DNA of 14,274 nucleotides, taken from positions 1-14,274 of the forward strand of contig CAMZKI010000253.1 in assembly GCA_947311125.1 (NCBI GenBank). Direction: 5' to 3'. The notes beneath the pieces were generated by a model, which saw only the letters and a program-made list of their open reading frames with translations, had not been told where the DNA came from and made no database searches. The DNA comes from an uncultured Chlorobiota bacterium (GTDB lineage: Bacteria > Bacteroidota > Bacteroidia > Bacteroidales > JAADGE01). Positions within the stretch are counted from its first letter, which is position 1. Every line of letters starts with the position of its first letter. This document shows, in pieces, positions 1-8,689 of the stretch. The position numbers were made by a program, and so were the translations under genes.

Positions 1-159
1 AAAAAAAAAAAAATATTAACAGTTTATATAAAAAATATAAGTCTTTAAAGCCGTTAATGTTTGCTTATAATAACAGATTTTCAATTTGTTACAGTTTAGA
101 GCCGTCTTTGTGTTTTAACAAATTTTAACGACTTAAGCAAAGCTCGGCAGGTAAAAGTA

Positions 160-1248
160 TTAATTCATATCAATATCAAGTTCCGCAGTATATTGCTTAT
201 TGTCGGAAGATATAATCAGTTTGTGTTTTTCGGGGTACTGTAATTCTAAACGGCGGCGTAAATTTGATAAACCTATTCCTTCACCTTTATGGTTTTTTTC
301 ACCGTTGAGGCTGTTGATTATCTTAACAGAAAAATCATTACTTTCAGAAACATTTATAATTATTTTAATGAAACCGACGCCTAAATCTTTTTCAAGTCCG
401 TGCTTAAAAGAATTTTCTATCAGCGGGAGTATAAGTAACGGAGCAATTTTAATTTCAGATGTATCGCCGTCAATATCAATTGATATATTTACTTTGTCGT
501 CATATCTTATTTTCTGCAAATCAATATATCTTTTTAAGTTTTCTATTTCTTTTGATAACTCAATTTCAGGAACATTACACTCGTATAAAACATAATCGAG
601 CAGAGAAGATATTTTTAAGACAACGTCCGGAGCTTTAGGTGACTTTTCAAGTGTTAAACCGTATAAATTATTCAGAGCATTGAAAAGAAAATGGGGATTA
701 ATTTGTGATTTCAGAAATTTCAGTTCTGCTTCTTTAAGTTTTAATTTTATTTCCAGTTTTTCATTCATTAAATTTTGCTGTCTTTTTTGAGATGCGAACC
801 AAACTTTTGCAAGCTTTATGGTTGTTGCAATACCTATTATCATTAACTTCACGGTCATAGCTATAAGCAGGTTTTTTTCTGCGTATTCTAAAAATGAAGG
901 AACAGGCGTACCTGTTTTCGTATGTTCGGCATACATCCCAAAATACTGAAGAGGCATAGTAACGGCAAGCATCAAAAAAATAAAAAAAGCAAAAAAGAAT
1001 AAAATAAAACGTCTGTATTTTTTCTTTAACAAAAATCGCGGAATCAAAAAGTATATGGTAAAATAAACTCCGAGTATATCTGTAGGGAAGAAATAGAGTA
1101 AGTCATGTATGAGAGTATCAATAAAAGACTTGTTGCCTATGAATGAAATTATAGAATCATAAAATACGCTTAAAACAACCCAAAAAAGAATATGATAGCC
1201 GATTCTTTTATAGTTAATGTTTCTGATATTTCTTGTTTTGCTCAGCAT
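160..1248 (-). CDS. LytS/YehU-type membrane sensor histidine kinase
   Basis: This is probably an integral-membrane sensor kinase that autophosphorylates on histidine and passes the phosphate to a LytTR-type response regulator. Counting from the ATG at 1246-1248 (362 residues), four hydrophobic helices lie at about 17-37, 45-69, 79-101 and 124-146. A coiled-coil linker follows, then the His_kinase (PF06580) signature QINPHFLFNALNNLYGL with the phosphoacceptor at about H186. The ATPase domain shows the N-box LPLIENSFKHG (N279) and the glycine box GEGIGLSNLRRRL (about 322-334). There is no periplasmic sensor domain, so the signal is probably sensed in the membrane. A GTG at 1276-1278 would add ten residues. 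I prefer the ATG because a TAnnTTTG promoter element overlaps that GTG. The usual LytTR partner is not in the 159 bases downstream and may lie outside the window. Family assignment is secure; the stimulus is unknown. Confidence 0.9.
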   Translation of the reverse strand: MLSKTRNIRNINYKRIGYHILFWVVLSVFYDSIISFIGNKSFIDTLIHDLLYFFPTDILGVYFTIYFLIPRFLLKKKYRRFILFFFAFFIFLMLAVTMPLQYFGMYAEHTKTGTPVPSFLEYAEKNLLIAMTVKLMIIGIATTIKLAKVWFASQKRQQNLMNEKLEIKLKLKEAELKFLKSQINPHFLFNALNNLYGLTLEKSPKAPDVVLKISSLLDYVLYECNVPEIELSKEIENLKRYIDLQKIRYDDKVNISIDIDGDTSEIKIAPLLILPLIENSFKHGLEKDLGVGFIKIIINVSESNDFSVKIINSLNGEKNHKGEGIGLSNLRRRLELQYPEKHKLIISSDNKQYTAELDIDMN

Positions 1249-1277
1249 AAAATTGGTGCCTGAATATATTTTTATCA

Positions 1278-1285
1278 CAAAAATA
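1278..1285 (-). promoter_or_regulatory. Putative -7 promoter element of the LytS-type kinase gene
   Basis: The minus strand reads TATTTTTG, an exact match to the Bacteroidota -7 consensus TAnnTTTG, about 30 bases upstream of the ATG at 1248. No TTG is found at the expected -33 distance, so this is a half-match only. If it is used, transcription would start near 1270, which excludes the GTG at 1278 as a start codon. Confidence 0.35.
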
Positions 1286-1481
1286 TACTAAATTCTTAAT
1301 TAGCGGACTATTTACTATAAACAATAACTTACAACAGATTAACTGCAATAGTAAATTAAAAAATGCAGTTTGTCAGATATAAAATGTATTATGACAAAAA
1401 ACTATAAGGAAATTAGGATAAAACACAATATTTGTAAAATTTATGAATTTTAAATTAAGATTAAATATCAAGACAGTTAAT

Positions 1482-4112
1482 ATGAAGAAATCTTTGGCAT
1501 TAACATTGCTGCTGCTTGCATTTTTATCCGGAAATTCTCAGGTAAAATCATATCGTGCACAAAAAACAGACGGACAAAAAATAAAAATAGACGGTGTTTT
1601 TGACGAAGATGTATGGAAATCGGCAAGTACAGGAAAAAATTTTGTTCAGTTTGAGCCTGTAGAGAAAGCCGAACCAAGTCAAGAAACCGAGTTTAAAATT
1701 ACCTATGACGACAACAATATTTATGTGGCAATATTTGCTTATGACAACGAACCTGAAAAAATAGAAAGAAGAATGAGCAGAAGGGACAAGTGGGAGGGAG
1801 ATATGGTCGTTGTCCAGTTTGACAGCTATTACGATAAAAAGACAGCTTTTGTTTTTGCGGTTAATGCGGCGGGTGTAAGAAATGATGCCGTAACCTCAAA
1901 CGATGATATGAATAACGATGACCCGACATGGGACCCTCTTTGGGAGGTCAAAACAAGAAAGAACAACAGTGGATGGTATGCGGAAATGAAGATTCCTTTA
2001 AGTCAATTACGTTTCAGCAAAAAAGAACATCAAATATGGGGGCTGCAAATAGGGAGGTACATTTTCAGAGAAAATGAATGGGATATATGGCAGTTTGTAT
2101 CAAAAGAAAAATCCGGCTGGGTAAGTCGTTTCGGAACATTGGAGGGGCTGACAAATTTAGAACCCAAAAGACAGATAGAAATTGCCCCGTATGTTTCACT
2201 GAAATATACTAAATATGAGAAAGAAGAAGGTAATCCGTTTGCTGACGGAAATGACATGTCATACAGCGGAGGTATAGACGGAAAAATCGGAATAACCAAT
2301 GACATTACTTTAAACATTGCGGTAAATCCGGATTTCGGACAAGTAGAAGCCGACCCGTCCGAAATTAATTTAACGGTTTTTGAAACTTTTTTTTCGGAGA
2401 AAAGACCGTTTTTTGTTGAAGGAAAGAATATAACAGATTATCAAATAACACCGGGAGGCAGTCCTTGGGCTCGCGACAATTTATTTTATTCAAGGAGAAT
2501 AGGGAGAAAGCCGCAATATTACATTTACAATGACTTGTCGGCGGGAGAATATGTTGATATGCCGGAAAATACAAGAATATTAGGAGCGGTAAAACTAACC
2601 GGAAAAACAAAAAACGGATTGTCGATAGGGATTGTAGAAAGTTTCACGGATAAAATGTTTGCAGAAATTGACAGCTTCGGAAAAAGAAAAAAAATATCGG
2701 TTGAGCCGTACACAAATTACTTTACAGGCAGACTTCAAAAAGACTTAAATGACGGAAATACCGTAATAGGAGGAATGGTAACTTCCGTTAACAGGTTTAC
2801 GGAGGAAAAACACTTCGATTTTTTAAATAAAAATGCTTATACGGGAGGTTTGGATTTTATGCAGTTTTTTAATGATAAAAAATACCTTTTATCTGTTAAA
2901 ATTGCAGGAAGTTATTTAAAAGGAAGCACTTCTGCAATATCCGACCAACAATTATCGTCCCGCAGATATTTTCAAAGACCGGATGCTGATTATTTAATTT
3001 ATGACAGCACGCTTACCCGGCTTGCCGGCTGGGGCGGCAATATAAGAGCGGAAAAACAAAGTCCTAAAGGTTTAAGTTACGGTATAAACGCAGCTTGGCG
3101 TTCTCCGGGTTTTGAACTTAACGATATCGGATATTTAAGAGGTGCAAATTCAATATTTCAGTTTTCCTGGATTAATTATAATATAACTGACCCGTTTTCG
3201 GTTTTCAGAACCTTAAGTTTCAGCATAAATGAATGGACAGGTTTAGATTTCGGAGGAACAAGCACATTTCTGGGAGGAAACGTAAGTGCCGGTGCAAAAT
3301 TTAAAAATCTCTGGTCTTTGAGAATGAATTTCTCAAAAGAACGTTATGACATTGATAATAATTTATTGCGGGGAGGTCCTGCGATGAAACGTCCGGGAGG
3401 TTTCGGATACGGTTTAAATTTCGGAACAAATTCTGCAAAAAAAGTAAAACTCTTTGCCGGATTTTATAATAATTTTAAAAAAAATAATTCCGGAGAAAAT
3501 TTAGGTGTTTACGGAAATATATCATACCAGCCGTTAAACGTTCTGTCATTAAGTATATTTTCAAGTTACAGATATTCATATACCGAGCTTCAGTATGTTC
3601 AAACAGAAGAATACCAAGGTGACAGCCGATATTTATTTGCATCTCTGAATCAAAAAACTTTTTCTTTAACTTTAAGAATAAATTACAGCATTACTCCGGA
3701 TTTTACGATACAATATTACGGAGCACCTTTTGTAAGTGCCGGTATTTATTCCGACTATAAAAAGATAATAAATCCGAAAGCTGATGATTATACGGACAGG
3801 TTCGGTGTTTTTTCGGAAAATCAAACAGCATATTTGTCAGACCTTTTATCTTACGGAATAGACGAAAACGGCGATGCAAATTATGATTATTATATTTACA
3901 AACCGGATTTCGGATACAGTCAGTTTCGTTCTAATTTGGTTTTGCGATGGGAATATAAACCCGGTTCTTTATTTTGGCTTGTTTGGTCGCAGGAAAATAC
4001 CGATTACGTTTCTGACGGAACCTTTAATCCGGGCAAAAGTTTAAAAAATATGTTTAAAGTAAGTCCTTCGGACGTTTTTTTAATTAAATTTTCTTACAGG
4101 TTTGTTTTGTAA
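1482..4112 (+). CDS. Secreted CBM9-like / DUF5916 outer-membrane-type protein
   Basis: Length is 876 residues from the ATG at 1482, which begins a clean signal peptide (MKKSLALTLLLLAFLSGNSQ). An upstream in-frame ATG at 1443 would put 13 unhelpful residues in front of it. The N-terminal third resembles the CBM9-like domain (PF06452): it opens with KIDGVFDEDVWKSA and carries ITYDDNNIYVAIFAYD and WYAEMKIPLSQLRF. The rest matches DUF5916, with the family hallmark NPDFGQVEADPSEINL followed by FFSEKRPFFVEG (about 2326-2415). The last two-thirds alternate aromatic and polar residues, as in beta-strands, and end in IKFSYRFVL, so an outer-membrane barrel is likely. These proteins are common in Bacteroidota. 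Carbohydrate or peptidoglycan-related roles have been suggested, but no reaction is established. No TonB-dependent receptor or glycan-degrading gene is nearby to indicate a substrate. A weak promoter-like AATATTTG lies at 1427-1434, one mismatch from consensus and without a -33 TTG. Confidence 0.88.
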   Translation: MKKSLALTLLLLAFLSGNSQVKSYRAQKTDGQKIKIDGVFDEDVWKSASTGKNFVQFEPVEKAEPSQETEFKITYDDNNIYVAIFAYDNEPEKIERRMSRRDKWEGDMVVVQFDSYYDKKTAFVFAVNAAGVRNDAVTSNDDMNNDDPTWDPLWEVKTRKNNSGWYAEMKIPLSQLRFSKKEHQIWGLQIGRYIFRENEWDIWQFVSKEKSGWVSRFGTLEGLTNLEPKRQIEIAPYVSLKYTKYEKEEGNPFADGNDMSYSGGIDGKIGITNDITLNIAVNPDFGQVEADPSEINLTVFETFFSEKRPFFVEGKNITDYQITPGGSPWARDNLFYSRRIGRKPQYYIYNDLSAGEYVDMPENTRILGAVKLTGKTKNGLSIGIVESFTDKMFAEIDSFGKRKKISVEPYTNYFTGRLQKDLNDGNTVIGGMVTSVNRFTEEKHFDFLNKNAYTGGLDFMQFFNDKKYLLSVKIAGSYLKGSTSAISDQQLSSRRYFQRPDADYLIYDSTLTRLAGWGGNIRAEKQSPKGLSYGINAAWRSPGFELNDIGYLRGANSIFQFSWINYNITDPFSVFRTLSFSINEWTGLDFGGTSTFLGGNVSAGAKFKNLWSLRMNFSKERYDIDNNLLRGGPAMKRPGGFGYGLNFGTNSAKKVKLFAGFYNNFKKNNSGENLGVYGNISYQPLNVLSLSIFSSYRYSYTELQYVQTEEYQGDSRYLFASLNQKTFSLTLRINYSITPDFTIQYYGAPFVSAGIYSDYKKIINPKADDYTDRFGVFSENQTAYLSDLLSYGIDENGDANYDYYIYKPDFGYSQFRSNLVLRWEYKPGSLFWLVWSQENTDYVSDGTFNPGKSLKNMFKVSPSDVFLIKFSYRFVL

Positions 4113-4120
4113 CAATTATT

Positions 4121-5287
4121 TCATTTGCTGATTGGCTGTGCATATAATTTAACATCTTTTGCCGTAATTTTCTTATCGCAAAGTATCATTAAACGTTCAA
4201 TAACATTACGAAGTTCGCGAATATTTCCTGTCCAGTTAATTTTTTGGAGTTCTTTAATTGCTGCAGGCTCTATCTTTTTCTTAGCTGTACCGTGTTCTTT
4301 GCTTATCAGTTTTATAAAATGCTCCGCAAGTATCGGGATGTCATCTTTTCTTTCGTTAAGTGAAGGAACATGGATAAGAATAACACTTATACGGTGATAT
4401 AAATCTTCACGGAATCGTTTGGCTGCAATTTCCTCTTTAAGGTTTTTATTTGTTGCTGCTATAATTCGCACATCAACTTTTATTTGTTTATCGCTTCCTA
4501 CCCTCGATATTTTATTTTCTTGTAACGCTCTTAATACTTTCGCTTGTGCCGATAAGCTCATATCTCCTATTTCATCCAGAAAAATAGTTCCGCCGTTTGC
4601 CTGTTCAAACTTGCCGGTTCTTTGTTTGTGGGCTGAAGTAAAAGAGCCTTTTTCGTGCCCGAACAGTTCACTTTCTATCAATTCCGAAGGAATGGCGGCA
4701 CAATTAACCTCAACAAAAGGCCTGCTGCATCTGTTGCTTTTTTCGTGCAGACGATGGGCTACAAGCTCTTTCCCCGTTCCGTTAGCTCCGGTTATTAATA
4801 CACGGGCATCGGTTGCGGCAACTTTGTCGACTATTTCCTTTATATGTTTAACGGCATCGCTTTCTCCTACCATCTCGTATTTTTTACTTACCTTTTTTTT
4901 CAGAACCTTGGTTTCTGCAGTCAACTTCCCTATTTCAAGGGCATTCTTTACTGTTATAAGTAAGCGATTGAGGTCCAGTGGTTTTTCGATAAAATCGAAA
5001 GCACCTTTTTTTATTGCTTCTACTGCCGTATCAACTGTTCCGTGTCCTGAAATCATAATAAAACGGGTGTCAATACCTTTTTTAACAGCTTCTTCAAGAA
5101 CTTCAATGCCGTCAATATCAGGCATTTTTATATCGCAAAGTGTAATATCATATTCATTATTTTCTAATTCTTTAATACCTTGTTTGCCGTCTTCGGACAG
5201 GCTTACTTCGTGATTTTCGTATTCCAGAATATCTTTTAATGAATTGCGAACAGCTTTTTCATCATCAATTACTAAAATTTTTGCCAT
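4121..5287 (-). CDS. NtrC-type response regulator (receiver + AAA+), no C-terminal HTH
   Basis: This 388-residue two-component regulator has a receiver domain at about 1-120, with acidic pocket D8/D9, phosphoacceptor D52 (LCDIKMPDIDG) and K102 in EKPLD. A sigma-54 interaction AAA+ domain follows at about 139-385: Walker A GANGTGKE (167-174), Walker B GGTIFLDE (232-239), and arginine-rich and sensor segments WTGNIRELRNVIERL. The sigma-54 contact loop, usually GAFTGA, reads GSFTSA at 214-219, keeping F and T. The protein stops right after the AAA+ domain, so the Fis-type helix-turn-helix of classical NtrC proteins (about 450 or more residues) is absent. It would have to activate sigma-54 from solution or through a partner. 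No histidine kinase is adjacent in the same direction. The start codon is the only reasonable ATG and a strong promoter lies directly upstream. Confidence 0.93.
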   Translation of the reverse strand: MAKILVIDDEKAVRNSLKDILEYENHEVSLSEDGKQGIKELENNEYDITLCDIKMPDIDGIEVLEEAVKKGIDTRFIMISGHGTVDTAVEAIKKGAFDFIEKPLDLNRLLITVKNALEIGKLTAETKVLKKKVSKKYEMVGESDAVKHIKEIVDKVAATDARVLITGANGTGKELVAHRLHEKSNRCSRPFVEVNCAAIPSELIESELFGHEKGSFTSAHKQRTGKFEQANGGTIFLDEIGDMSLSAQAKVLRALQENKISRVGSDKQIKVDVRIIAATNKNLKEEIAAKRFREDLYHRISVILIHVPSLNERKDDIPILAEHFIKLISKEHGTAKKKIEPAAIKELQKINWTGNIRELRNVIERLMILCDKKITAKDVKLYAQPISK

Positions 5288-5321
5288 AATTTGCCGAAAT
5301 TATTTAAATGTGTATTTTTTA

Positions 5322-5351
5322 CAAAGATACTTTTATGAGTCAAAAATACAA
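5322..5351 (-). promoter_or_regulatory. Bacteroidota sigma-70-type promoter of the NtrC-type regulator
   Basis: On the minus strand a TTG (complement of 5349-5351) is followed by 19 bases and then TATCTTTG (complement of 5322-5329). Both elements and the spacing fit the TTG-N17-23-TAnnTTTG consensus. Transcription would begin near 5315, leaving a leader of about 28 bases before the ATG at 5287. The regulator is therefore probably transcribed separately from the U32 gene upstream of it. Confidence 0.7.
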
Positions 5352-5369
5352 AAACAGTATTTCGTGTTG

Positions 5370-7346
5370 TTATTTTAATATCCGCTTATAGTTAAAATTT
5401 GTTGACGGCTGAATTTGTTGCGAGTTTTTGTAACGCTTTATAAGTGTGTTTATTCGGTTGCCCGAAGGTTTTTCAAAACTTAAATCAATCAGAAAGTTTT
5501 TAAAGCCGCTTTGCTTAAATTTTGAAACATACTGCATAAACGAAACCGGAATTTCCGGAACGGTGTAAGTAATGCCGTCGCGAACAATTTTGTGATAGCT
5601 ATTATTCAAATCGTCTTTAAAACTTTCACTTTCTCTTATTTTAACAGGCATTCGAGAAATAAAAAGTCGCGGATAAAAATATATCGGCATAATACCGCTT
5701 TTATTTTTGTATGAAAAGATGTTTTCTTCGTCGTTTTCAACCGGATATGTAATTAATTTTGCGTTTTCAGAAAAGAAAAAATCAATTGCAGCATCATTGT
5801 AGCAGTACATATTTTCATTTCCGGCAAAAATCGCATTTTTCGGCAGCAGTAATTTTTGCGAAATATGGCTTAAAAAGAATTTATTCAAACCCTTTGCGAA
5901 AAATTTTTCGGCAAGTTTCTTATAATCTTCAATTTTTCCTTCCGGAATAAAATGCGGAAATTCTATCCAAATTTTATGCCTAAATTTTTGTATAAATCCT
6001 GCTCCGGCATCTAAATTTTCAAAATCTTTCAGGGTAAAAGAAAAAATAATATTATCAATTTCGTCAAAACGTATTTTTCTCATCCATTGCAGGTTATCAA
6101 TTCTTACAAATAAAGAATAATTTGTTTTTCGGTTTTCTTTTACAAAAGATTTTATAATGTTTTTCTTTTTACCGTAAGAAATGCCGAAACGAATATTATT
6201 TTTTGTTTCGGGCAATTTTGATGAAAATTTTCTTTCGATAATTCCGGAAAGATATATCGAACTTCCGAGCGTAAATTTCCCTTCCGCAACAACGGTAACC
6301 GTTTTTTCGTTTTGAAAAAATTCCCGAACTTTAAGGTTTATTTGCTCATCTTTTTTCGGATGTTTTATGCGTATTCGAAAATCGTTGTGCAAATCAAAAT
6401 CGCTGTCGAAAATAAATCCTGTTTTTGTAATTTTCTTAATTTTACCGAGATATAAGCCGGTATTCGGGCTTTCATAAGTAATTGCATCACTTAAATCGTT
6501 TCCGAGAAAATAACTTGTTTTTTTTCTGCCGGTTTCGGTTTTCAGAAGTTCTTGTGCGTAGGGCAAATTTGCTTTGTCGTCAATTACGGTTCTGTATGCC
6601 CGTGCAACTTTATACACGTAATCCGATGATTTTAAACGACCTTCAATTTTTAAAGAATGAATACCGGCATTAATTAAATTATGAATGTTTTCAATTTGTT
6701 GATTGTCTTTTAAACTGTAAAAATATTTATCTTCTTTGCCGGTATCAAAACTTCGGCGGCATACCTGCGAACAAATTCCTCTGTTGGCACCGTGTCCGCC
6801 GAGATAGGAGCTGAAATTACACATTCCTGAAAATGAGTAACATAAAGCACCGTGAATAAAAACTTCGGTTTGAATTTTTGATTTCTTATTAACCTCTTTG
6901 GCTTCACGCAAAGTTAATTCTCTCGCTAAAATAACCCTTTCAAAATCTTTTTTATAAGAATAAATTGCTCCGGAGCTGTTGTGATTTGCCATTTGTGTGC
7001 TGGCATGAACCGTCAGTTGCGGGAAATGTTTTTTTACCAGGTGATATACGCCCCAATCCTGAATAATTACGGCATCGGGTTTAATTTTATTCAAAAAATC
7101 CAATACATCAAGCAATTCCGGAAGTTCTCGGTTTTTTATAACTGTATTTAAAGTAATGAAAACTTTGCAATTTTTCTTATGTGCCAAATCAATTAAAACG
7201 GGAATTTGCCTGTTTGAAAAATTTAAAGCACGACCTCTTGCGTTAAAATATTTCAGCCCCAAATATACGGCATCGGCACCGCCTTCGAGGGCGGCATAAA
7301 AAGTTTCGGTATTTCCGGCAGGAAGAAGAAGTTCTGTTCTTTTCAT
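5370..7346 (-). CDS. U32 family protein, RlhA-like (23S rRNA C2501 hydroxylation family)
   Basis: Length is 658 residues, close to E. coli RlhA (about 650), which is needed for 5-hydroxycytidine at 23S rRNA position 2501. The N-terminus (ELLLPAGNTETFYAALEGGADAVYLG) is the typical U32 TIM-barrel opening. Four cysteines at about 169, 176, 192 and 196 (GALCYSFSGMC ... GICSQVCRR) match the set thought to bind an iron-sulfur cluster in tRNA/rRNA-hydroxylating U32 enzymes. HSLKIEGRLKS (about residues 230-240) is another family signature. The C-terminal half fits the DUF3656-type extension that separates RlhA from the shorter tRNA enzyme TrhP. The 'peptidase' label is historical, and an RNA-modifying role is more likely. 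It is the third gene of an operon: its ATG immediately follows the permease stop (TAAATG), which suggests translational coupling. RlhA orthology is inferred from length, domains and cysteines; I left the symbol blank because subfamily identity is not proven. Confidence 0.87.
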   Translation of the reverse strand: MKRTELLLPAGNTETFYAALEGGADAVYLGLKYFNARGRALNFSNRQIPVLIDLAHKKNCKVFITLNTVIKNRELPELLDVLDFLNKIKPDAVIIQDWGVYHLVKKHFPQLTVHASTQMANHNSSGAIYSYKKDFERVILARELTLREAKEVNKKSKIQTEVFIHGALCYSFSGMCNFSSYLGGHGANRGICSQVCRRSFDTGKEDKYFYSLKDNQQIENIHNLINAGIHSLKIEGRLKSSDYVYKVARAYRTVIDDKANLPYAQELLKTETGRKKTSYFLGNDLSDAITYESPNTGLYLGKIKKITKTGFIFDSDFDLHNDFRIRIKHPKKDEQINLKVREFFQNEKTVTVVAEGKFTLGSSIYLSGIIERKFSSKLPETKNNIRFGISYGKKKNIIKSFVKENRKTNYSLFVRIDNLQWMRKIRFDEIDNIIFSFTLKDFENLDAGAGFIQKFRHKIWIEFPHFIPEGKIEDYKKLAEKFFAKGLNKFFLSHISQKLLLPKNAIFAGNENMYCYNDAAIDFFFSENAKLITYPVENDEENIFSYKNKSGIMPIYFYPRLFISRMPVKIRESESFKDDLNNSYHKIVRDGITYTVPEIPVSFMQYVSKFKQSGFKNFLIDLSFEKPSGNRINTLIKRYKNSQQIQPSTNFNYKRILK

Positions 7347-8657
7347 TTATTTATATTTCAACCATTTCCAAAGTTCTTTATACGATACTTTTTTTCCGTA
7401 CATTAAAATACCGACTTTGTAAATTTTTCCTGCTAACCAAACGGTTGCTAAAAAAGTTAAGAACAGTAATCCTACGGACAGCAAGAGTTCCCATATTTCA
7501 TATCTGCCCAAAGCAACACGCAGGGGCATAATTATAGGAGAGGTAAACGGAATTACGGAAAACCAAAAAGCCAATGCACCGTCGGGATTTTTAATAATGC
7601 CTTGTGCGGCAACGATTGCTAAAATCAGCGGAATGGTTATCGGGAGCATAAATTGCTGGTTGTCGGTTTCGTTATCAACGGCGGCACCTATGGCGGCAAA
7701 AAGCGAAGCGTAGAGCAAATAGCCGCCGGCAAAGAAAATTAAAAAGACCGCAAACATCGAAATCCAATCAAAATTCAGTACACCGAGAATAATATCCGAA
7801 AACTGCCCGTTTCCGACCAAATCGTGAATTTGTTGCGATGACATATTTTGAATTTGACCGATATCTTGTCCTTGCGGTATCATTTGCGAGCCGAAAGTGA
7901 GATATACAAAGCCGACAATTATTCCTGTAAGCACAGCCCAAAGAATAAATTGTGTAAGAGCCACCAATGCAATTCCGATAATTTTTCCCGCCATCAGTTG
8001 AAAGGGCTTAACGGAAGAAATTAAAATTTCGATGACACGGTTAACTTTTTCTTCGATAACACCTCGCATTACTTGTACACCGTACATAAAAATGAACATA
8101 TAGATAATAAATGCGGCAATATACCCTACTGCAATACCGAGTTCGGCAGAGCTTATTTTTTCGCCTTCGGCGGTAAGGGTTTTAGTTTCAATGTTAACGG
8201 TAACTTTGGCAGAATCCAAGCGAGCTTTGTCAATGCCGAGTTTTTTGTAATTTTCTTCCTCCAAGTATTTTTCCAAATTGGAACTTATTTGTTCTTTTAA
8301 ACTGAAATCCGGAGCTTTTTCGGAATACAGCACAAAATTATTGCTTAATGTATCTAAAATCGTAAGCAGAGCATCATTTCCGGAATTTGAAAATTCTTCC
8401 TTCCGTTTGGCGACATCTTTTTCCTGCGTAAAAACAAACTTTAAGGTTTCGGTGTCTCGAAATGCTGGTGCATATTTTCCTGTATTATCGTAAACCGTTA
8501 CAGTTTTTACTTCGTCATTATCAGCCATTGCCAGCCAAACCGGAGCAATAAATAAAGCTGCCATTAAAACCGGTCCGATGATCGTCATTATAATAAACGA
8601 TTTCTTTTTTACTCTGGTAAAATATTCTCTTTTTAAAATTAAAGATATATTGTTCAT
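7347..8657 (-). CDS. ABC-2 type transporter permease (NatB-like)
   Basis: This 436-residue membrane subunit of an ABC exporter has one transmembrane helix at about 21-44 after a basic start (LILKREYFTRVKKKS). A soluble segment of about 125 residues follows, probably extracytoplasmic. A C-terminal bundle of about five helices begins near 172. The stretch GVIEEKVNRVIEILISS followed by VKPFQLMAGKIIG, between the second and third helices, is the hallmark of the NatB/YhaP group of the ABC-2 family (PF12698). It should pair with the ATPase encoded 32 bases upstream. NatAB of Bacillus exports sodium ions, but many relatives have unknown cargo, so no substrate is assigned. The stop codon abuts the start of the U32 gene. 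Confidence 0.92.
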   Translation of the reverse strand: MNNISLILKREYFTRVKKKSFIIMTIIGPVLMAALFIAPVWLAMADNDEVKTVTVYDNTGKYAPAFRDTETLKFVFTQEKDVAKRKEEFSNSGNDALLTILDTLSNNFVLYSEKAPDFSLKEQISSNLEKYLEEENYKKLGIDKARLDSAKVTVNIETKTLTAEGEKISSAELGIAVGYIAAFIIYMFIFMYGVQVMRGVIEEKVNRVIEILISSVKPFQLMAGKIIGIALVALTQFILWAVLTGIIVGFVYLTFGSQMIPQGQDIGQIQNMSSQQIHDLVGNGQFSDIILGVLNFDWISMFAVFLIFFAGGYLLYASLFAAIGAAVDNETDNQQFMLPITIPLILAIVAAQGIIKNPDGALAFWFSVIPFTSPIIMPLRVALGRYEIWELLLSVGLLFLTFLATVWLAGKIYKVGILMYGKKVSYKELWKWLKYK

Positions 8658-8689
8658 TTTATGCTTTTTTAACTTTACAAACTCTCAAT

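Noticed and set aside
1..13. Run of 13 A residues at the left edge
   Set aside because: A homopolymer at a window edge cannot be told apart from an assembly end. The rest of 1-159 is AT-rich with no gene, and only weak TATA-rich self-complementarity is seen at about 24-41.
200..595. A 131-codon plus-strand frame opposite the LytS-type kinase
   Set aside because: It lies antisense to the conserved ATPase domain of the kinase and shows no family resemblance.
4063..4080. GTCC-TTC-GGAC hairpin followed by a T run, terminator-like
   Set aside because: It lies inside the coding sequence about 35 bases before the DUF5916 stop codon, has only a 4-base stem, and its bases are explained by the codons.
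4419..5213. A long open frame (264 codons) on the plus strand opposite the NtrC-type regulator
   Set aside because: It is fully antisense to a gene with intact receiver and AAA+ motifs, its translation is rich in serine and cysteine as expected from a reversed frame, and it has no recognisable domain.
5370..7346. Collagenase-type peptidase role for the U32 protein
   Set aside because: The four-cysteine pattern and the length match the rRNA/tRNA hydroxylation group, and no signal peptide for secretion is present.
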